From contig NC_058055.1 in the NCBI RefSeq assembly GCF_020085105.1, positions 7,514,822-7,578,821 on the forward strand: a DNA stretch of 64,000 nt, in the 5' to 3' direction. The notes below the pieces were generated by a model. That model searched no databases, was not told the origin of the DNA, and saw nothing but the letters and a program-made list of their open reading frames with translations. This stretch comes from Siniperca chuatsi. Its lineage: Eukaryota; Chordata; Actinopteri; Centrarchiformes; Sinipercidae. Below, piece after piece: positions 24,961 through 37,225 of the stretch. The position numbers and the translations under genes are program-made. Numbering within the stretch: position 1 is the first letter of the stretch; each line of letters begins with the position of its first letter.

Positions 24961-25312
24961 CTTACAAAAAGAGAGGCTTTACTTTCCGTTAAAGTTTTGG
25001 TTAAATGAAACAGCTTTTTATGTATTTGTTTCACAAATAAATACAAAAACATCTACACCATGCAAGTGAATTCAACTGTTGAATACTAGTGCAGTTTGTT
25101 TGCATGCAACAAATTAAGGGCAACAGCGCCCTTTACAGGTCAAAAACTTTAACAATACCTTAAACACGCTTTTTCAAACTACAGTGACTTCTACCCATAA
25201 CAAGAGTTATCGATTACTATATAGCACTAAGCTTGGCTCTCATGTACCCTCATCAAATACTGGTATACTTTCTTCCTATCAGTCTTGTACTGCTGAAGAC
25301 ACCTACTCATGC
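24961..25312. other. Spacer between two convergent gene ends
   Basis: Tail-to-tail gap between the LHFPL-family transcript (+) and spata22 (-). It presumably includes the short spata22 3' UTR. No canonical AATAAA was seen for spata22 on the minus strand in this gap. Confidence 0.5.
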
Positions 25313-28300
25313 TCAGACTTCACTGAGTGATTTGACCAGCGCCCTCATTTCTGCATCACAGGCTTTGACAGCGTCCTGAGCGTTCCTCAGCTCTGAGGGC
25401 AGGCCAGGTCTGACGGACACACACATCAGGACGTCTCTACTGCGGTCATAGTTTCCCACACAGCGATGAACTTGACCACGGATGAGTCGGGGCAGTTCCT
25501 TCTCCTGTTGGACAAGAGGCAGAAATGAAGATTAAGTCAAGTCAGATTCCAGCGCTATTTTATTTTAAATATTTCCAAAATGCCAATGTTGGGCCACCAC
25601 CTCATATAAAGGGCACATGATGTTAAACTTTAAAGGGGATGATGAAGAAGCAGGTTGATAGTCAGGAGTAAGTGCAAAAAAGGGGGCATTTGTTAGCAAA
25701 AACATTAACATGAAACAAAAATGAAACCCCCAGGAAATTCGACAAAAATAACTTAAGATGAAGCAAAAAGAACAACAACAAAAACACACACTAATGAAAG
25801 CTGCAGCCTCACAGCAAGCTGCCACCTCCTCCCCCCGTACTCCTGTAAATGGCATTTTACCTTCTCATGCTCAACTAACTGGAACCTGCAGTACCGCCTG
25901 CTCGGGTAAGTATAGGGCTAAACAGAGTTCAAGCATCAAAAACCATACAAAATAATTAACAAAAGATTTCTCAGTTACTGCTGACATCACAATTTACCTA
26001 TGGGTACACATACATACAGCCCCTCACTGCTAAGAAAACATAATGATATAAACTATCCCTGAGAGTGAAAATAGGTTTGATGGTTATCTACCCAACAGAA
26101 AAAAACATTACACACACAGTAAGGTGGACCCCTTTCAACAGGTCATAACCATATGAAACAAAAATAAAACAAACAAACAAGCTTGTGCTATTTATATAAC
26201 CAGATTGATAATTTATTAGATTAACCGAAACATTGGACTGAAATCAATAATTTAACACACAACCCCGGGGGAGTTTAACTTGCCCTGAGGAGACAAATTG
26301 ACATTGTCCTCTGATAAACTCAAGACATATTCATTCAATTTACTTGCTTTTTCCCCCCAACTTACATTTTCATAGAAGACACACTGCACAACCTCCTTCC
26401 CATCTCTCATGAGGAAGTTCTTGGCTCCGTGACTACCCAGCGTGACTGCAGAGTCTAGAGTAGCTGAGGGAAGAGCATAGCCTGTCAGTTTAATGGTGTT
26501 TAAAAATACTTACAGTACACATCAGAGACAACAGCACCTCTTAATCAACTGACCAAATATCTCAAATAAGTATGGAACTTTGTCTTTAAAGTGGCTCCAG
26601 TATCTCATGCCATCAATAACTGCAGTCAGGATCCTCAGTGAGTTCTCAATGGCTGGCTTCATTGGAAATGTTTCCTGCTGAGCACAAATACAAATGCTGC
26701 AATTATCACTAACAACATCATGAAACATTAATGGCAAATTTTGAAATCTTTGGATATTATTACATATTTTCCATATATTTTTCTACCTGAGTTTGCTGCG
26801 CAGTCTGAGGTTGATTTGTGCCCCTGTTTCCCTCAACAGTGGATCTCTGCGGCCCAAAGCTGTTGGTAAACTTCCAGGAGTTGTTTTGTGGCTGCGCTGC
26901 ACGAGCAGAGGGCCTGCTGGGTGGTGAGACAGGCGCAGGCAGAGGTCTAGACTGCTGGGAATACTGATGTGTGGGATTAGGCGGTCTGTAAGATGACTGC
27001 TGGCCCATCTGAGGGAACCCAGTGTGGGGTGTTGGTTTGCTTTGTGCACTCTCACTGATGCGGGGGGCTTGATATTTACTCTGTCTGGAGTTAACACTGG
27101 AGCTGGAATCCTGTTGTCTCACTGGGTTGCTTGGCTGTCCCATCTTAGAGCTGAAAATAAAAATAAATAAACCTATTTTCACATATTGGGATCTAAAACT
27201 GAAACCCAGCACGCACCAAACACCAGTCACATGTCACGCTGACTTTTAAAACTTTTGAAATTACAACATTTGAATTTCTTTGGTCTGTTTTTTTATACGT
27301 TGTCTGTGCTTGCCAGATACTCTCTCTGATCATGAGCAAATTAACTTACTGTAAAATCATGGCTCAAACAGACACCTTGTTTGCTGCCTGTTGCAGCTAG
27401 GAAAAAGGTGGTGGTATCCATATTTTTGCAAACCTTTTCACCTGTTTCTAAGGTGTCTGGATGGTTAACTACCCTTTTATTATTTGAGAATATATAAATA
27501 TGAAAAACAGTCCAATTTAAACAGCTGCTGGGTGATTTGGGGATTTCTGATTTTTGCCTTTATTTGATAGAAACAGCTGAAGAGAGACAGGAAATGTGGG
27601 AGAGAGAGAGCGGATGACATACAGCAAAGGGCCACAGGTTGGATTCGAACGTGGGCTGGTGCAGTAAGGACTCAGCCTTGTACATGGGGTACGCACTCAA
27701 CATTTTTCATTGTTAATAAACTATGACAAACAGGTCAAACCACTGACCATCATACTAATGGTCAGAGAGTCAATGAAACATACCTTGTGCCTCCAACTTT
27801 GTATGGATGTGGTATCGGTGCATAGGTTCTCACTGCAGGGGCAGGTCCAGGAGCAGGTCTGTTGCTGCAGTACTGCTGGGGTGGAGTAGATTGTGAGTAG
27901 ATGCCCTGTCTCTTCCACTGGTGGCTTTGTGGAGCACCAGAGGACGGACCTGAGGCCTGGTAACATCCATAGGTACCTGAGGAAAGGTACATTCTCAGCA
28001 GCTTATAGCATCTTATAGCAGCCTCCACTATCTGCAGCTGTGAATGGTTATCTTAATTCATGGGGAGATGTTTTACAATATTGTCCTTTGTTTTATATAA
28101 AATGGTCTCAATTGTGTGAATCAGCAGATATGGTGATTTTGAGCAGGCAGACATTAAACAACATTCAACAGGAACAATTGCATTTACAAAATATATTTAG
28201 ATGCCCTGTATAATTCACACTGATGATAGTCAATTAGAAAAATTAAGATCACTTGCTACTTAAAGTGCATTTATATTGTTCTTTGGGTGTACTGCCACCT

Positions 28301-28913
28301 AGTGACTGAAAACACAGTAGACGCTTAAAGAGCCTAACTGAATGCTTCACCTGATGTGTTATGAGATGTAGCTGAGCTGGTGCTTGCCATATATTCACTG
28401 TGGGAAAAGAATTCAATCTCAGAGGGAGCAGATGTCAAAGGAACTCTGTTTCTTTTCTTCTGGTTAAAGAGCGGCACAGACAGACAGCCTGGTGGAGACA
28501 GCAGAGGAAAACTATCTGAACATATCAGACAAATTATCAGACAAATATCAGACATTGGGCCAGAGAAAAAATACTCCTCACCTTGACGATTCTATAAATT
28601 TGCCACCTTATACTGTTTGTACTGTGTACTTTTTCTTTGGATATGGTACACCACAAAAAGCAATGTCACTAATTTAGGGTATTTGAAATATTATAAAACT
28701 AATCAAATTGCACCTCAATCTTTAAATTGTATATAAAAACACACTCTAGAACAAGCACAGCCACATTTCTAATTGTTTTAATTATCTAACATTTACACTA
28801 ATCACTGAACCTGGCAGAAATCAAAGCAACCTATTAAAATATGAGGAGACGAATTAATCTCGAACGAACAAACCTGCTGTTGGCCTGGCTGCCTGGTTTT
28901 CCTGTCTCCTCAT
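25313..28913 (-). CDS. spata22: Spermatogenesis-associated protein 22 (meiotic recombination)
   Basis: SPATA22 pairs with the ssDNA-binding protein MEIOB and RPA on resected meiotic breaks and is needed for homologous recombination in germ cells. Seven coding exons join in frame: 28913-28874, 28488-28351, 27976-27784, 27150-26787, 26677-26554, 26463-26366 and 25504-25313. The product is 382 aa (human about 363). Recognition features are the N-terminal stretch PLFNQKKRNR (about residues 19-28), a long low-complexity Gln/Pro/Ser-rich middle (about 60-245), and a conserved C-terminal third with SLRILTAVIDGMRYW, NFLMRDGK, LPRLIRGQVHRCVGNYD and CVSVRP. The ATG begins MRRQ, close to the MKRS start of the human protein. 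All introns are GT-AG. Exon 5 has a tandem acceptor (CAGCAG), so it may start at 26677 or 26674, adding or dropping one Gln. The gene faces stip1 across a LINE-filled gap. It appears intact. Confidence 0.93.
27541..27700 (-). repeat. SINE-like element in spata22 intron 3
   Basis: Reads, on the plus strand, 'ttgcctttatttgatagaaa', a GA-rich core, 'catacagcaaagggccac' and 'ggattcgaacgtgggc'. The reverse complement of the last phrase contains GTTCGAATCC, a near-perfect tRNA B box, so the element points to the minus strand. It is the same family as 11,945-12,130 and lies between exons 3 and 4 without touching splice sites. Confidence 0.65.
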
Positions 28914-29452
28914 TGTGGTTGCTTAGAAAGCACAGCTCATCCAACTAGCGGGTGGTGTTAGCTAAGGTTACACGAAGAGACACACCAAATAAAAATATGG
29001 AAGAGACATTAAAACTGATGTCCTGGTTAGTGTTGGTCACTCACTTGGTTCTAAAAAGGTGGTAGGTTAACTCAGTTGGAAAGACTTGACAAGTTAAACC
29101 AGCTTATATTGCTTTGGTTCTTTGTTAGTTTAGCAACAAGTGTACTGTTAGCTAGATTATTTAGCTATAAAACTAGCGTTACATTTTTAGACAGCTCATC
29201 TAGCTAGGTACCATTACAGCTCTAATGTACAGCTACCAGTTGTAACTTTTTTTGCTTTCACAAGCCCAAATTGTTTTCTATGAACATTGTACATTAGTTA
29301 AGAAATTACAAACTCTTTTTGTTGGCGAAAGTTAACTAACAAACGTTACAACAACATGCGACGAACTGTCCTTTCCAGTTCAGCACCGTGGCTTCTTCTT
29401 CTTCTTCTTCTTCGTAAAGTTTTATGGCGGTTGGCAACCAACATTATGGCGC
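28914..29452 (-). promoter_or_regulatory. 5' flank of spata22
   Basis: The spata22 start site must lie in or just beyond this stretch unless there is a distant 5' exon. AT-rich, with several 'gttagct' words. No TATA box or CpG-rich core stands out. A CTT triplet run lies at about 29,393-29,413. Confidence 0.35.
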
Positions 29453-29590
29453 AATATCAGAATCAGAAATACTTTATTGATCCCCGAGGGGAAACTCTTT
29501 CGGTACAGCTGCTCACTGTCACGTCAGTGCACACAGGAATAGAAGTACTAAGCAAATCAAAATATAATTTGCTATAATACAGGTCAGATA
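29453..29590 (+). repeat. RSg-1-like LINE-tail repeat, copy A
   Basis: Contains 'atactttattgatccc' and 'gaggggaaactctt', the hallmark of a repeat that is very common in fish and usually treated as the 3' tail of an L2-type LINE. A close copy in the same orientation lies at 37,938-38,070 and shares more than 100 bases with few differences by eye, including 'cagctgctcactgtcac' and 'cacacaggaatagaagt'. Confidence 0.75.
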
Positions 29591-29788
29591 AATTAAATAC
29601 AAAGTGGATAAAAGCTAAAATATGTGTAAGTACCAAAGTGGATTAGAGGTTGATAAGTATGTACGGTATAATACAATGTAATAATATAATATAATGGAAT
29701 GTGTATGTGTATAATGGACTCTAACTATACATTCACTAATGATTAAATAAAAGAAAATAAACTGAGAAAAAACAATATTTTTTTTTAA

Positions 29789-32700
29789 TTAAACACACCA
29801 TAGTTCTATTCTCTTCGTCAAATTTGTTCTCCTAAGATAATGAAACAATAATAGATACCACTTCTCTCTAGAACTTCTTTGTAAATCAGACCTCATCTTT
29901 ATTTCTTTAAGGTTCAGTGTCAGTTCCCCTCTCTCAGCATCATATTTTGGACAGTAAATCATAGCATGTTCTACAGTTTCTTCTTGATCACAGAATGTAC
30001 ATCTTCCTGTATTATGTTTTCCTATTTTACATAATGTACTGTTTAATCCTATGTGACCAAACCATAGCCTGGATATTACTGTTTCCTCTTTCCTGGTCCT
30101 CCCCGTTTTCCTCATCACACCTACTTTTCATTAAATGTTGTCTAACCACCTTCCTGTTCTCTCTTCTTCCCACTGCTTCTGCCACCTTTCTTTCAGCTTA
30201 TCCTTAACTATGGTTTTCATTTCTGTTTTACTAAGGGCTACTGTAATGTCAATGTGATTTGTTTTTGTGGCTTCTTTTGCACACTTGTCAGCTAATTCAT
30301 TTCCCTTTGATTCCTATATGTGCTGGGATCCATACACATGCCATATTTAGCCCCATCATTTGAATTCTATATAGTGTTTGTTGTATCTCTATTAAGACAT
30401 CTGGCCTGCTGTCTGAATGGCTGTGCTTCAAGCTGATTAATGATGAGCTGGAATCAGAGCATATTACTGCTTTCAAAGGTCTCACATCTTTAACCCGTTG
30501 CAGTGCTAACAAAATTGCCAGCATCTCCCCAGTACACACCGATACTCCATCACTGATTCGTTTCCCAATTTTAATGTTGAAATCTGGAACTATGAATGAA
30601 ATACCAATTTTGTTAGCTGCGTTCTTTGAAGCATCTGTATAAATTTTAACATAGCTGTGGTAGATACTTTCTATATATGTCTGTATAGTCAGGTCAGGGA
30701 GTATCCAAGGATGTATTACTGGGAGTGGTACTGTTGGACTAATGTTTATTTCAGTTATTCCTAGTTCTTTTGCTTTCTGCTCAATTGTCAAACCAAAACT
30801 TTTTTTTTCTCTCCTCTCCTTTTCCCAACAGGGTTTTAGTGCATCTAGTGTTGGATGATCTTTATTATGTCCTTTTAAATTAACTCAGTAGTTTAAAGAT
30901 AGCTGTATTCTCCTTAATTCCAGTGGCATTTCTCCCATTTCAACTTGTAATGCTGATGTTGGGATTGTTCTGATGGCACCTGAACATAGTCTTAAAGCCT
31001 GATATTGAATGTGGTCTAACTTTCTGAGAGATGTACTTGCTGCAGATCCAAAGACTACACACCCACAATCTAATACTGAGCTTATTAATCCTATGTAGAT
31101 GGTTTTCAGTGCTGATCTCTCTGCCCCCATTCACTTCCCACCAGACATCTCATTACATTTAATACTGTTTTACACTTGTCCGTTACCTTCTGAATATGTG
31201 CAGCCCATGTGATTCTTTCATCAAACCACAACCCTAGAAATTTAAATTGTTTCATTCTCTCCAATTCTTGATTATATTATTTTAATTTTAAATAGCCTCC
31301 TGTATTTTCTTCACACTAAATTCCAAATTCCTCCCTCTTTTCCATATCGCCCCGTCATCCACAAAAAGAGAGAATCCCATCCCATTCTCCAAATTCAGAA
31401 AAACATAATTTATCATAATAGAAAATAACACAGGACTGAATATACTCCCTTGAGGAGTTCCATTTTCAACAAAAAATTTCCTGAATAACCCTATTTTACC
31501 TGAATCGATCTTCCATATAAAAAGTCTTTAATCCACCGATACATTAAGCCTTTAACCCCTAATTTACTCAGTTTAATTAATAATCCTTCCTTCTACATCA
31601 TATCATAAGCCTTTTCTATATCAAAAAAGATGGCGACTATGCTTTCCCTATTAATCTGCACTTTCCTTATTTCATGTTCTAAACATAAAGCAGGGTCCAT
31701 GGTATTTCTACCTCTTCTGAGTCCACTCTGATATTTTGATACAAAGCCTTTGCTTTCCATATAATACGCCAATCTTACATTTATCATTCTCTCCATTATT
31801 TTGCATACATTGGAGGTTAAGGCAACAGGCCTATAATCCCCTGGGTTTGTGCAATCTTTTCCGGGCTTGCGTATCGGAACTACAACAGCTTCTTTCCAGA
31901 CTTGTGGCAATTTTCCCTTCTCCCAAACCTTATTATATAGTTCCAGTAGAATGTCCTTCACTAAGATGATTTATGTAACATATCTGATCTTTCCCCGGTG
32001 TTGACATCTTGGTTTTCCTGAGTGCACGGTTCAGTTCTGCCTTTGTGAATGGTATATTTGTTAAATCATTGGTATCTTCATTTTGCTGTAGTAGTTCCTT
32101 ATTCTCAGCTATTGTATTTTCCCTTCCTCTTTGCCCCTCTTCACTATTATTATTAGAACTGTGAATTTTAACAAAAGTTTGTGCCAACATCTCTGCTTTC
32201 TGCTCATCTGTCACCACTGTAGTTCCACTGTCCACTAAGACTGGGCATCCATACTCTCTTTTAATCCCATTCATTCTTTTTATCATTCCCCTTATTGCAG
32301 CAATTTCTGTTTCTCTTCCTACTGAGTTTTCCACCCAAAGGTTTTCCTTACCTTAGCTTGCAACCTTTTATATTCAGTAAGATTCTGAAAATTGTGAGTT
32401 CTTTTTACCATTTTAACCGCTTTATTTCGTGATTTTATTACATTTTCACATTCCTTTGTCCACCATGGTACGATTTTCTTTTTATGCTTACCTCCTTGCC
32501 TTTGAATCGTTTGCTTTGCTGCCCCTAGAATGGCTTCACACACGGAAATATTTAGTTCATCAACATCTTGATTAACATCAAGTTTTTGCATTTCTTTATC
32601 ACTAATCTTCTTAAATTTTTCCTAATCAGCACTGCTGAAAACCATCGATCTACTCCTCCAATACCATACTCTTCTGCACTCAGCCCTTCTTCTGTTAATA

Positions 32701-33322
32701 TGGGATAGTGGTCACTTCCTACTGTTGTTTCTCTTACAATTTCCCACGTGCAAATACCCGCCACTGTTTCTGACACTAAAGTAAGATCTATGGCTGATTC
32801 TGTACCATTTCTAACATCAATTCTGGTACCATTTCCATCATTGAGGCATATTAGATTTCTGATTAGCTCTTCAATCACCTCTCCATTTCCATCATTATAT
32901 CTGCCCCACATTGTACTATGAGCATTAAAATCTCCACAACAAATAACTTTTCCTTCTAGATTTACAGCTAATTCCTCCAGTACTTCTAATGACAGCTTTT
33001 TGTAAGGATTGTAAAAATGTACTATTTTAATAGTACCATCTTTTGTCCAAACTTCCATTACTATAATTTCCCAATATTTTCCTTTCTTCAGTACTCTATA
33101 TTGCATTTCTTGTTTCACAAATATTATACAGCCTCCTCCATTTCCCTCCACTCAATCTCTGCATATACTATTATATTCTTTTACCATAAACTCTAATGCT
33201 GGCTTAAGCCTTGTTTCTTGAATACATATTATTTCCGTTTTCTTTCTGAGACCTTTAACAAACCCTTTAAATTCCTGACCATTTTCTCTTAAACTCCTTG
33301 CGTTCCACTGAAGTATAATCAT
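29789..33322 (-). pseudogene. LINE ORF2: endonuclease, RT, RNase H (broken)
   Basis: The apparent start is at 33,322. The endonuclease shows LQWNAR near the N-terminus, IQETRL, and SDHYPI in the 32,552-33,151 piece. An in-frame TGA lies at 33,154-33,152. The RT piece 31,961-31,593 ends in DIEKAYD (motif A). Motif B GTPQGSIFSPVLF lies at about 31,465-31,427, and motif C reads FVDD (31,362-31,354 for VDD). RNase H lies in 30,791-30,297 with YTDAS, a GEM glutamate, CSDSSSS and WIPAHIG. The last piece, 30,118-29,789, has a C-x2-C-x7-H-x4-C motif. The open pieces lie in at least three different frames, so several indels have accumulated. Confidence 0.85.
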
Positions 33323-33622
33323 TAGGTTCTTTCTCCCAAGACCCCCGGTTTCCCTTCTTCCTCAAGTCTTTTGTTGATCTGTTCCCAGGACAGATCTTTC
33401 ATAGCCAAGAATTTTTCAGCTCCCTGCACAATTATTTAGATTTTCTCTGTTTTGTGTTTAACTTGATCTGCACAGTTGATTACATAAGCAATGAACAAAA
33501 CCAGCTGTCAGTTCTGTAGTTTGCCCTCTTTGACCTCCCTCTGGTCTTGAATTTTGACTGGTTTTGTCTATTTTTGTCTATTGTCTTCACTGCTTCAGCA
33601 TACCTTATGTTGTTAGTTGTTT

Positions 33623-34438
33623 TTACTTGCTAAATTTCCACTGCTCTTTTCCTGAATTCACAACCCCCAAATGCCGCACTGTGTTGGCCACCACAATTAC
33701 AACATTTAGCCTGTGCATTATCTCCACATTCCCTAAATCTGTTATCACCTCTGCATGTGGCACACCTTTGCAAACCATCGCTATATGCCCATACCTCTGG
33801 CATTTGTAACACTGAAGTGGAGGAGGAACATAAGCCCTGACTGGGAAGCTCATACAGCCTATCTTTATTTTATCCAGAAGTACCAGGTCCTGGAGCTCTA
33901 GAAGCACTGACAAACTTTCTACTCTCTCACCATTGATTGTCTTTAACAATCTCTTTAGTCTCCTCACCTCGCCTCCATGAATACTTCCTTTGAGTTTCTC
34001 CAGATCTTCATCAATCGGAATGCCTGTTATCATTCCCTGGGCAACTTTAATCTCACCCAGAACTCTTCTTTCACACACGGTTCTTTTGCAAATACTTTCA
34101 ACCTGCAACGCTTTATTTCTCTGTTCTTCATCTCTCTATTTTATCAACAGGTTCCTGTCTCGAAAAATCTTGGCCATTTCTACTTCTCCTAACTTCTTTT
34201 TCAGCTCCCTAGATAACGCTATTGGGCTTATATTCACCTGTTCATCTTCCCTCCTGAATTTAAGTATTATTTTATATTCTTCTTTCTGCACCTTCCTGCG
34301 AACAACCCGGTTACCTTCATCGGAACCATTCTCCTCCAAGCTTCTTTCACTGCTCTGGCTGGCAGACGCCCTTACCTCCTCTTCTTGACTCATCTTTGCT
34401 TTACCTCTCCCTCTTCCTCTACAAAGTCCAGTCATCAA
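33623..34438 (-). pseudogene. LINE ORF1: gag-like protein with zinc knuckles (broken)
   Basis: The N-terminal part (34,438-34,136) is basic, then charged (GRGRGKAK, SQEEE). It stops at a TAG and continues in the same frame to 33,623. A first knuckle CYKCQRYGHIAMVC (C-x2-C-x4-H-x4-C) is followed by a frameshift. A second cysteine cluster and a final CNCGGQH-type knuckle are readable only in another frame (33,812-33,630). Such proteins bind the LINE RNA. It is inactive as it stands. Confidence 0.8.
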
Positions 34439-34440
34439 AC

Positions 34441-36000
34441 TCCATATCGTGTGTTGCCATCCACATGATTAGAACTTATTCAGAGGTGGATTCAGAGACA
34501 GACAACAAGAGAGACTGAGAAATAAAAGACATAGAACGTGTGTATATTTGTGTGATGACATTCCCCTAACCTCTGCCCTCTTAAAGTGGAAATGGGAGAA
34601 TGAGAAAGAGAGATAGAGAGCAAACCAGGGCTTCTATGAGACTTTTCAATCCTAGTTCCGGATACAAGTGTCAGTCTCTCTCACTCATCCCTGATAGGAT
34701 CATCCTAGCCACAGGAAAACACAGAATTCCCATCTGCACCTAAATCCTTATCAAAGAACTGCAGTGTACTCAAATCTGTAAGAAGACAGGCACGTCATAA
34801 GCTTCATTGTTACAGCCAAGGTAAGGCTGCAATGCTCTGCTCATATGTGGACCTCACTTGACTCCTTGTGGTGTTTCAGAGGAAGAACTTAAGTAAATAG
34901 AGATGGGGGCATCTTGTTGGAGAGACTATAAGGAAAGACAAGGGCAAAAGCTACAGATCTACCAGCTCTGCCCACGGAGCCTGGGGCTTATTTCAGCCTC
35001 AGTGGGTCTGTGTAATATCCTTGCTGAGAGTCTGAAGGCCACTCTTTGATCTTGACACTTGTGGCTTCTCTATCTTGTGTCTCTGTCTGTGAATCCATGG
35101 CAACAGCAGCATGAATGGTCTATTCAGGATGGCCTCCACTACATCCTTTGCCTCTGAGAAACTATCAGCATACAATTTGTGTAGTTGTCTGGAGTCTAAA
35201 ACCAATTATTCAGTTCTGGTTGCTTTATATAAATATTTTATTTTTATGGGGTTTGTTTATGCAGTGTCTGCTAAAAGGAGATCATGCTATTACAAAGAAA
35301 TTGTTCAGATGTGTATCATCTTGCAGTTTTAATGAGTTGGGCTAAGATAGGGGTGGTGCCACACCTCAAAAACTGGTGTTGGGACAGAAGCCTACATATG
35401 GTCCTCTATACTGTAAATGCTTGGATCTTTAGCAAATCAAACGCATTTATTAACTTCCCAAGTACACTGTGTTTGTTCACACATAGTCTGGTGTGACTTT
35501 GGCTTAATAACACTTTTTAACTAGTAACATTTTGACTAGGACATTGTCCACATGGGATTCAAATTTTCTGAGTCTGCCAATGAGAGAGGTGGATTTACAA
35601 ACACCACAGATCACAAAACCTGGTTGTAATCCTGACTGGCTACCTGAATCATTTTGTAAAAGCGACCGTCTTACAGATGTATGATGAAAATGTAATATCA
35701 TATTATGTAATATAATGATGGCATATAAATAATGAGCATTTATTAATGATGATACCATATGATGATCAAATAAGTTCCCATGAAAGCCAATACACTTCAC
35801 AATATATAGGTTTTAGGCTACTCATTAATGTATTAAGATATTATTTGTGCTTACGTCCTACCAGGCAATGATTGACTTTAATGATAACTCTTAAAGATTT
35901 AATGGCTGACCAAAATACGATATTTGTTGACGCTTTGAGATTTGTCCTCTCACTTCCAGCCATGGTCCCTGATTATCGGTCATCCAAATCCCCAACTCTG
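34441..36000. other. Noncoding DNA between LINE and stip1
   Basis: May include the 5' UTR of the LINE near its start, but no boundary or target duplication was identified. Purine-rich stretch near 34,500-34,625. No exon recognised. Confidence 0.5.
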
Positions 36001-36039
36001 TGCAGCTCTGAGAGCATGTAACACATCTTGAGTAACACA

Positions 36040-36235
36040 CCCGTGGGTTTTTGCGTCATCTTCTAGAAGTTTCAGTTAGTGGGCTATATATTGTCACTCC
36101 GAACACCCTCACGGGTGAAACGTTAATCCCAACATTGATTACGGATTTTCCACATCCCAAGCTGGCAACCTGCTTGTTGTTCAGGGGGAGGCGCTAATAC
36201 GCAGTAGTTTCTGGAAGGAACCTCATGCTTGCACC
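36040..36235 (+). promoter_or_regulatory. stip1 promoter and 5' UTR region
   Basis: Lies directly before the start codon. It contains a CRE/AP-1-like tgcgtcat (36,052-36,059), a three-unit heat-shock element (36,061-36,073), and a second, imperfect one (ttctggaaggaa, 36,209-36,220) close to the ATG. The transcription start is not defined from sequence. Confidence 0.6.
36061..36073 (+). promoter_or_regulatory. Heat-shock element (HSF1 site)
   Basis: TTCTAGAAGTTTC fits three inverted pentamers (TTC-nn-GAA-nn-TTC) exactly. It lies about 163 bp upstream of the stip1 ATG, as expected for a stress-inducible co-chaperone gene. Confidence 0.7.
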
Positions 36236-37186
36236 ATGGAGAAAGTGAGTGTCCTGCAACTATCTTCATAATTATTTTAAAACCTACATATTTAAGAGAT
36301 ATCGATGTGTTTCTACGAGTTACTTTAATTTTAAGTCTCTTTACAATAAGAATTTGTAGGTTAGTGTAGTTAGCCACCTCCTAACACTGGGACTTTAGTT
36401 GTTGCTAATATCAGACAGCTAGCTAGCTTGTTAGCTTAGCTTCAATATGGTAGTAATGTGTTGTAGCTGTTTAGCCGATGTTGTCTGATTGGCTTGATGA
36501 TTTTATGTTACCCAACACATTTTGACAACGCTAGTCTGCAATGTAACATAGCTAAACTGAATTCCAAAAAGTGCAAACGTGTCTAGGTTAACTGTTTGTT
36601 CATTTGTGTACGGATATGACTAATTTATGATTGCTCACGATTAGGTTAGCTAATGTTAATTGTTAAGCTAACATATGACTTAAAGTTGTCACAGCTGCTT
36701 TATCATTGAAAATATCAAGGTAAGGTTTGCCTGCCACGGCAGCCCATATCCGTGCCTCAATATAACAAAGCAGTTCGCTCACCCCTAGCAAATCACCGGT
36801 AAGATACCCGTAAGTCACTCCCGAGTCAGCAAATCACCGTTTAACAGCTAACATTAGCTCATAACTTGAACGCTGTCATTAATAAGGTGACTGACAAATG
36901 AAAGCCGTAATTTAGCCGTAAATCGCTTTGTAAAAATATTGGGTCAGAAGACCGAACACTTAAACTGCGGCAATCAGTCTGTAGCACATGCTACATTTTT
37001 GGATCGGTTTCCGCGTTGTCCTCAGTAGCCTGCACTCAGACCGGAGGATCATTCTAGTTAGATGCACACGGCGCTGCTGTCATGGCTACAGCCGCATTTT
37101 GTCGTCAACTGCCCGTCCTCTCGAATGTTCTGCAGTTGGGCAGTTCAGGTGTTTAGGGCGATTCGTTAATTTTCAGACAGTGGCTC

Positions 37187-37225
<39 letters not shown>

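Larger units (their letters stand above)
29760..34440 (-). mobile_element. Decayed non-LTR retrotransposon (LINE, I/Nimb-like)
   Basis: A nearly full-length two-ORF LINE on the minus strand. ORF1 is gag-like with CCHC knuckles. ORF2 carries, in order, an AP-type endonuclease, a reverse transcriptase, an RNase H and a C-terminal CCHC motif. Having both ORF1 knuckles and an RNase H points to the I superclade (I, Nimb and relatives); the clade is inferred from domain layout only. It has in-frame stops and several frameshifts and cannot make its proteins. Boundaries are approximate: the 3' end lies near an A-rich tract at about 29,760-29,786, and any 5' UTR beyond 34,440 is not recognised. Confidence 0.85.

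Noticed and set aside
33990..34388. 132-codon plus-strand frame
   Set aside because: Antisense shadow of the LINE ORF1; the minus strand carries the zinc-knuckle motifs.
29789..34438. LTR retrotransposon or endogenous retrovirus
   Set aside because: Has an AP-type endonuclease and a LINE-type RT, and no protease, integrase, envelope or flanking LTRs.
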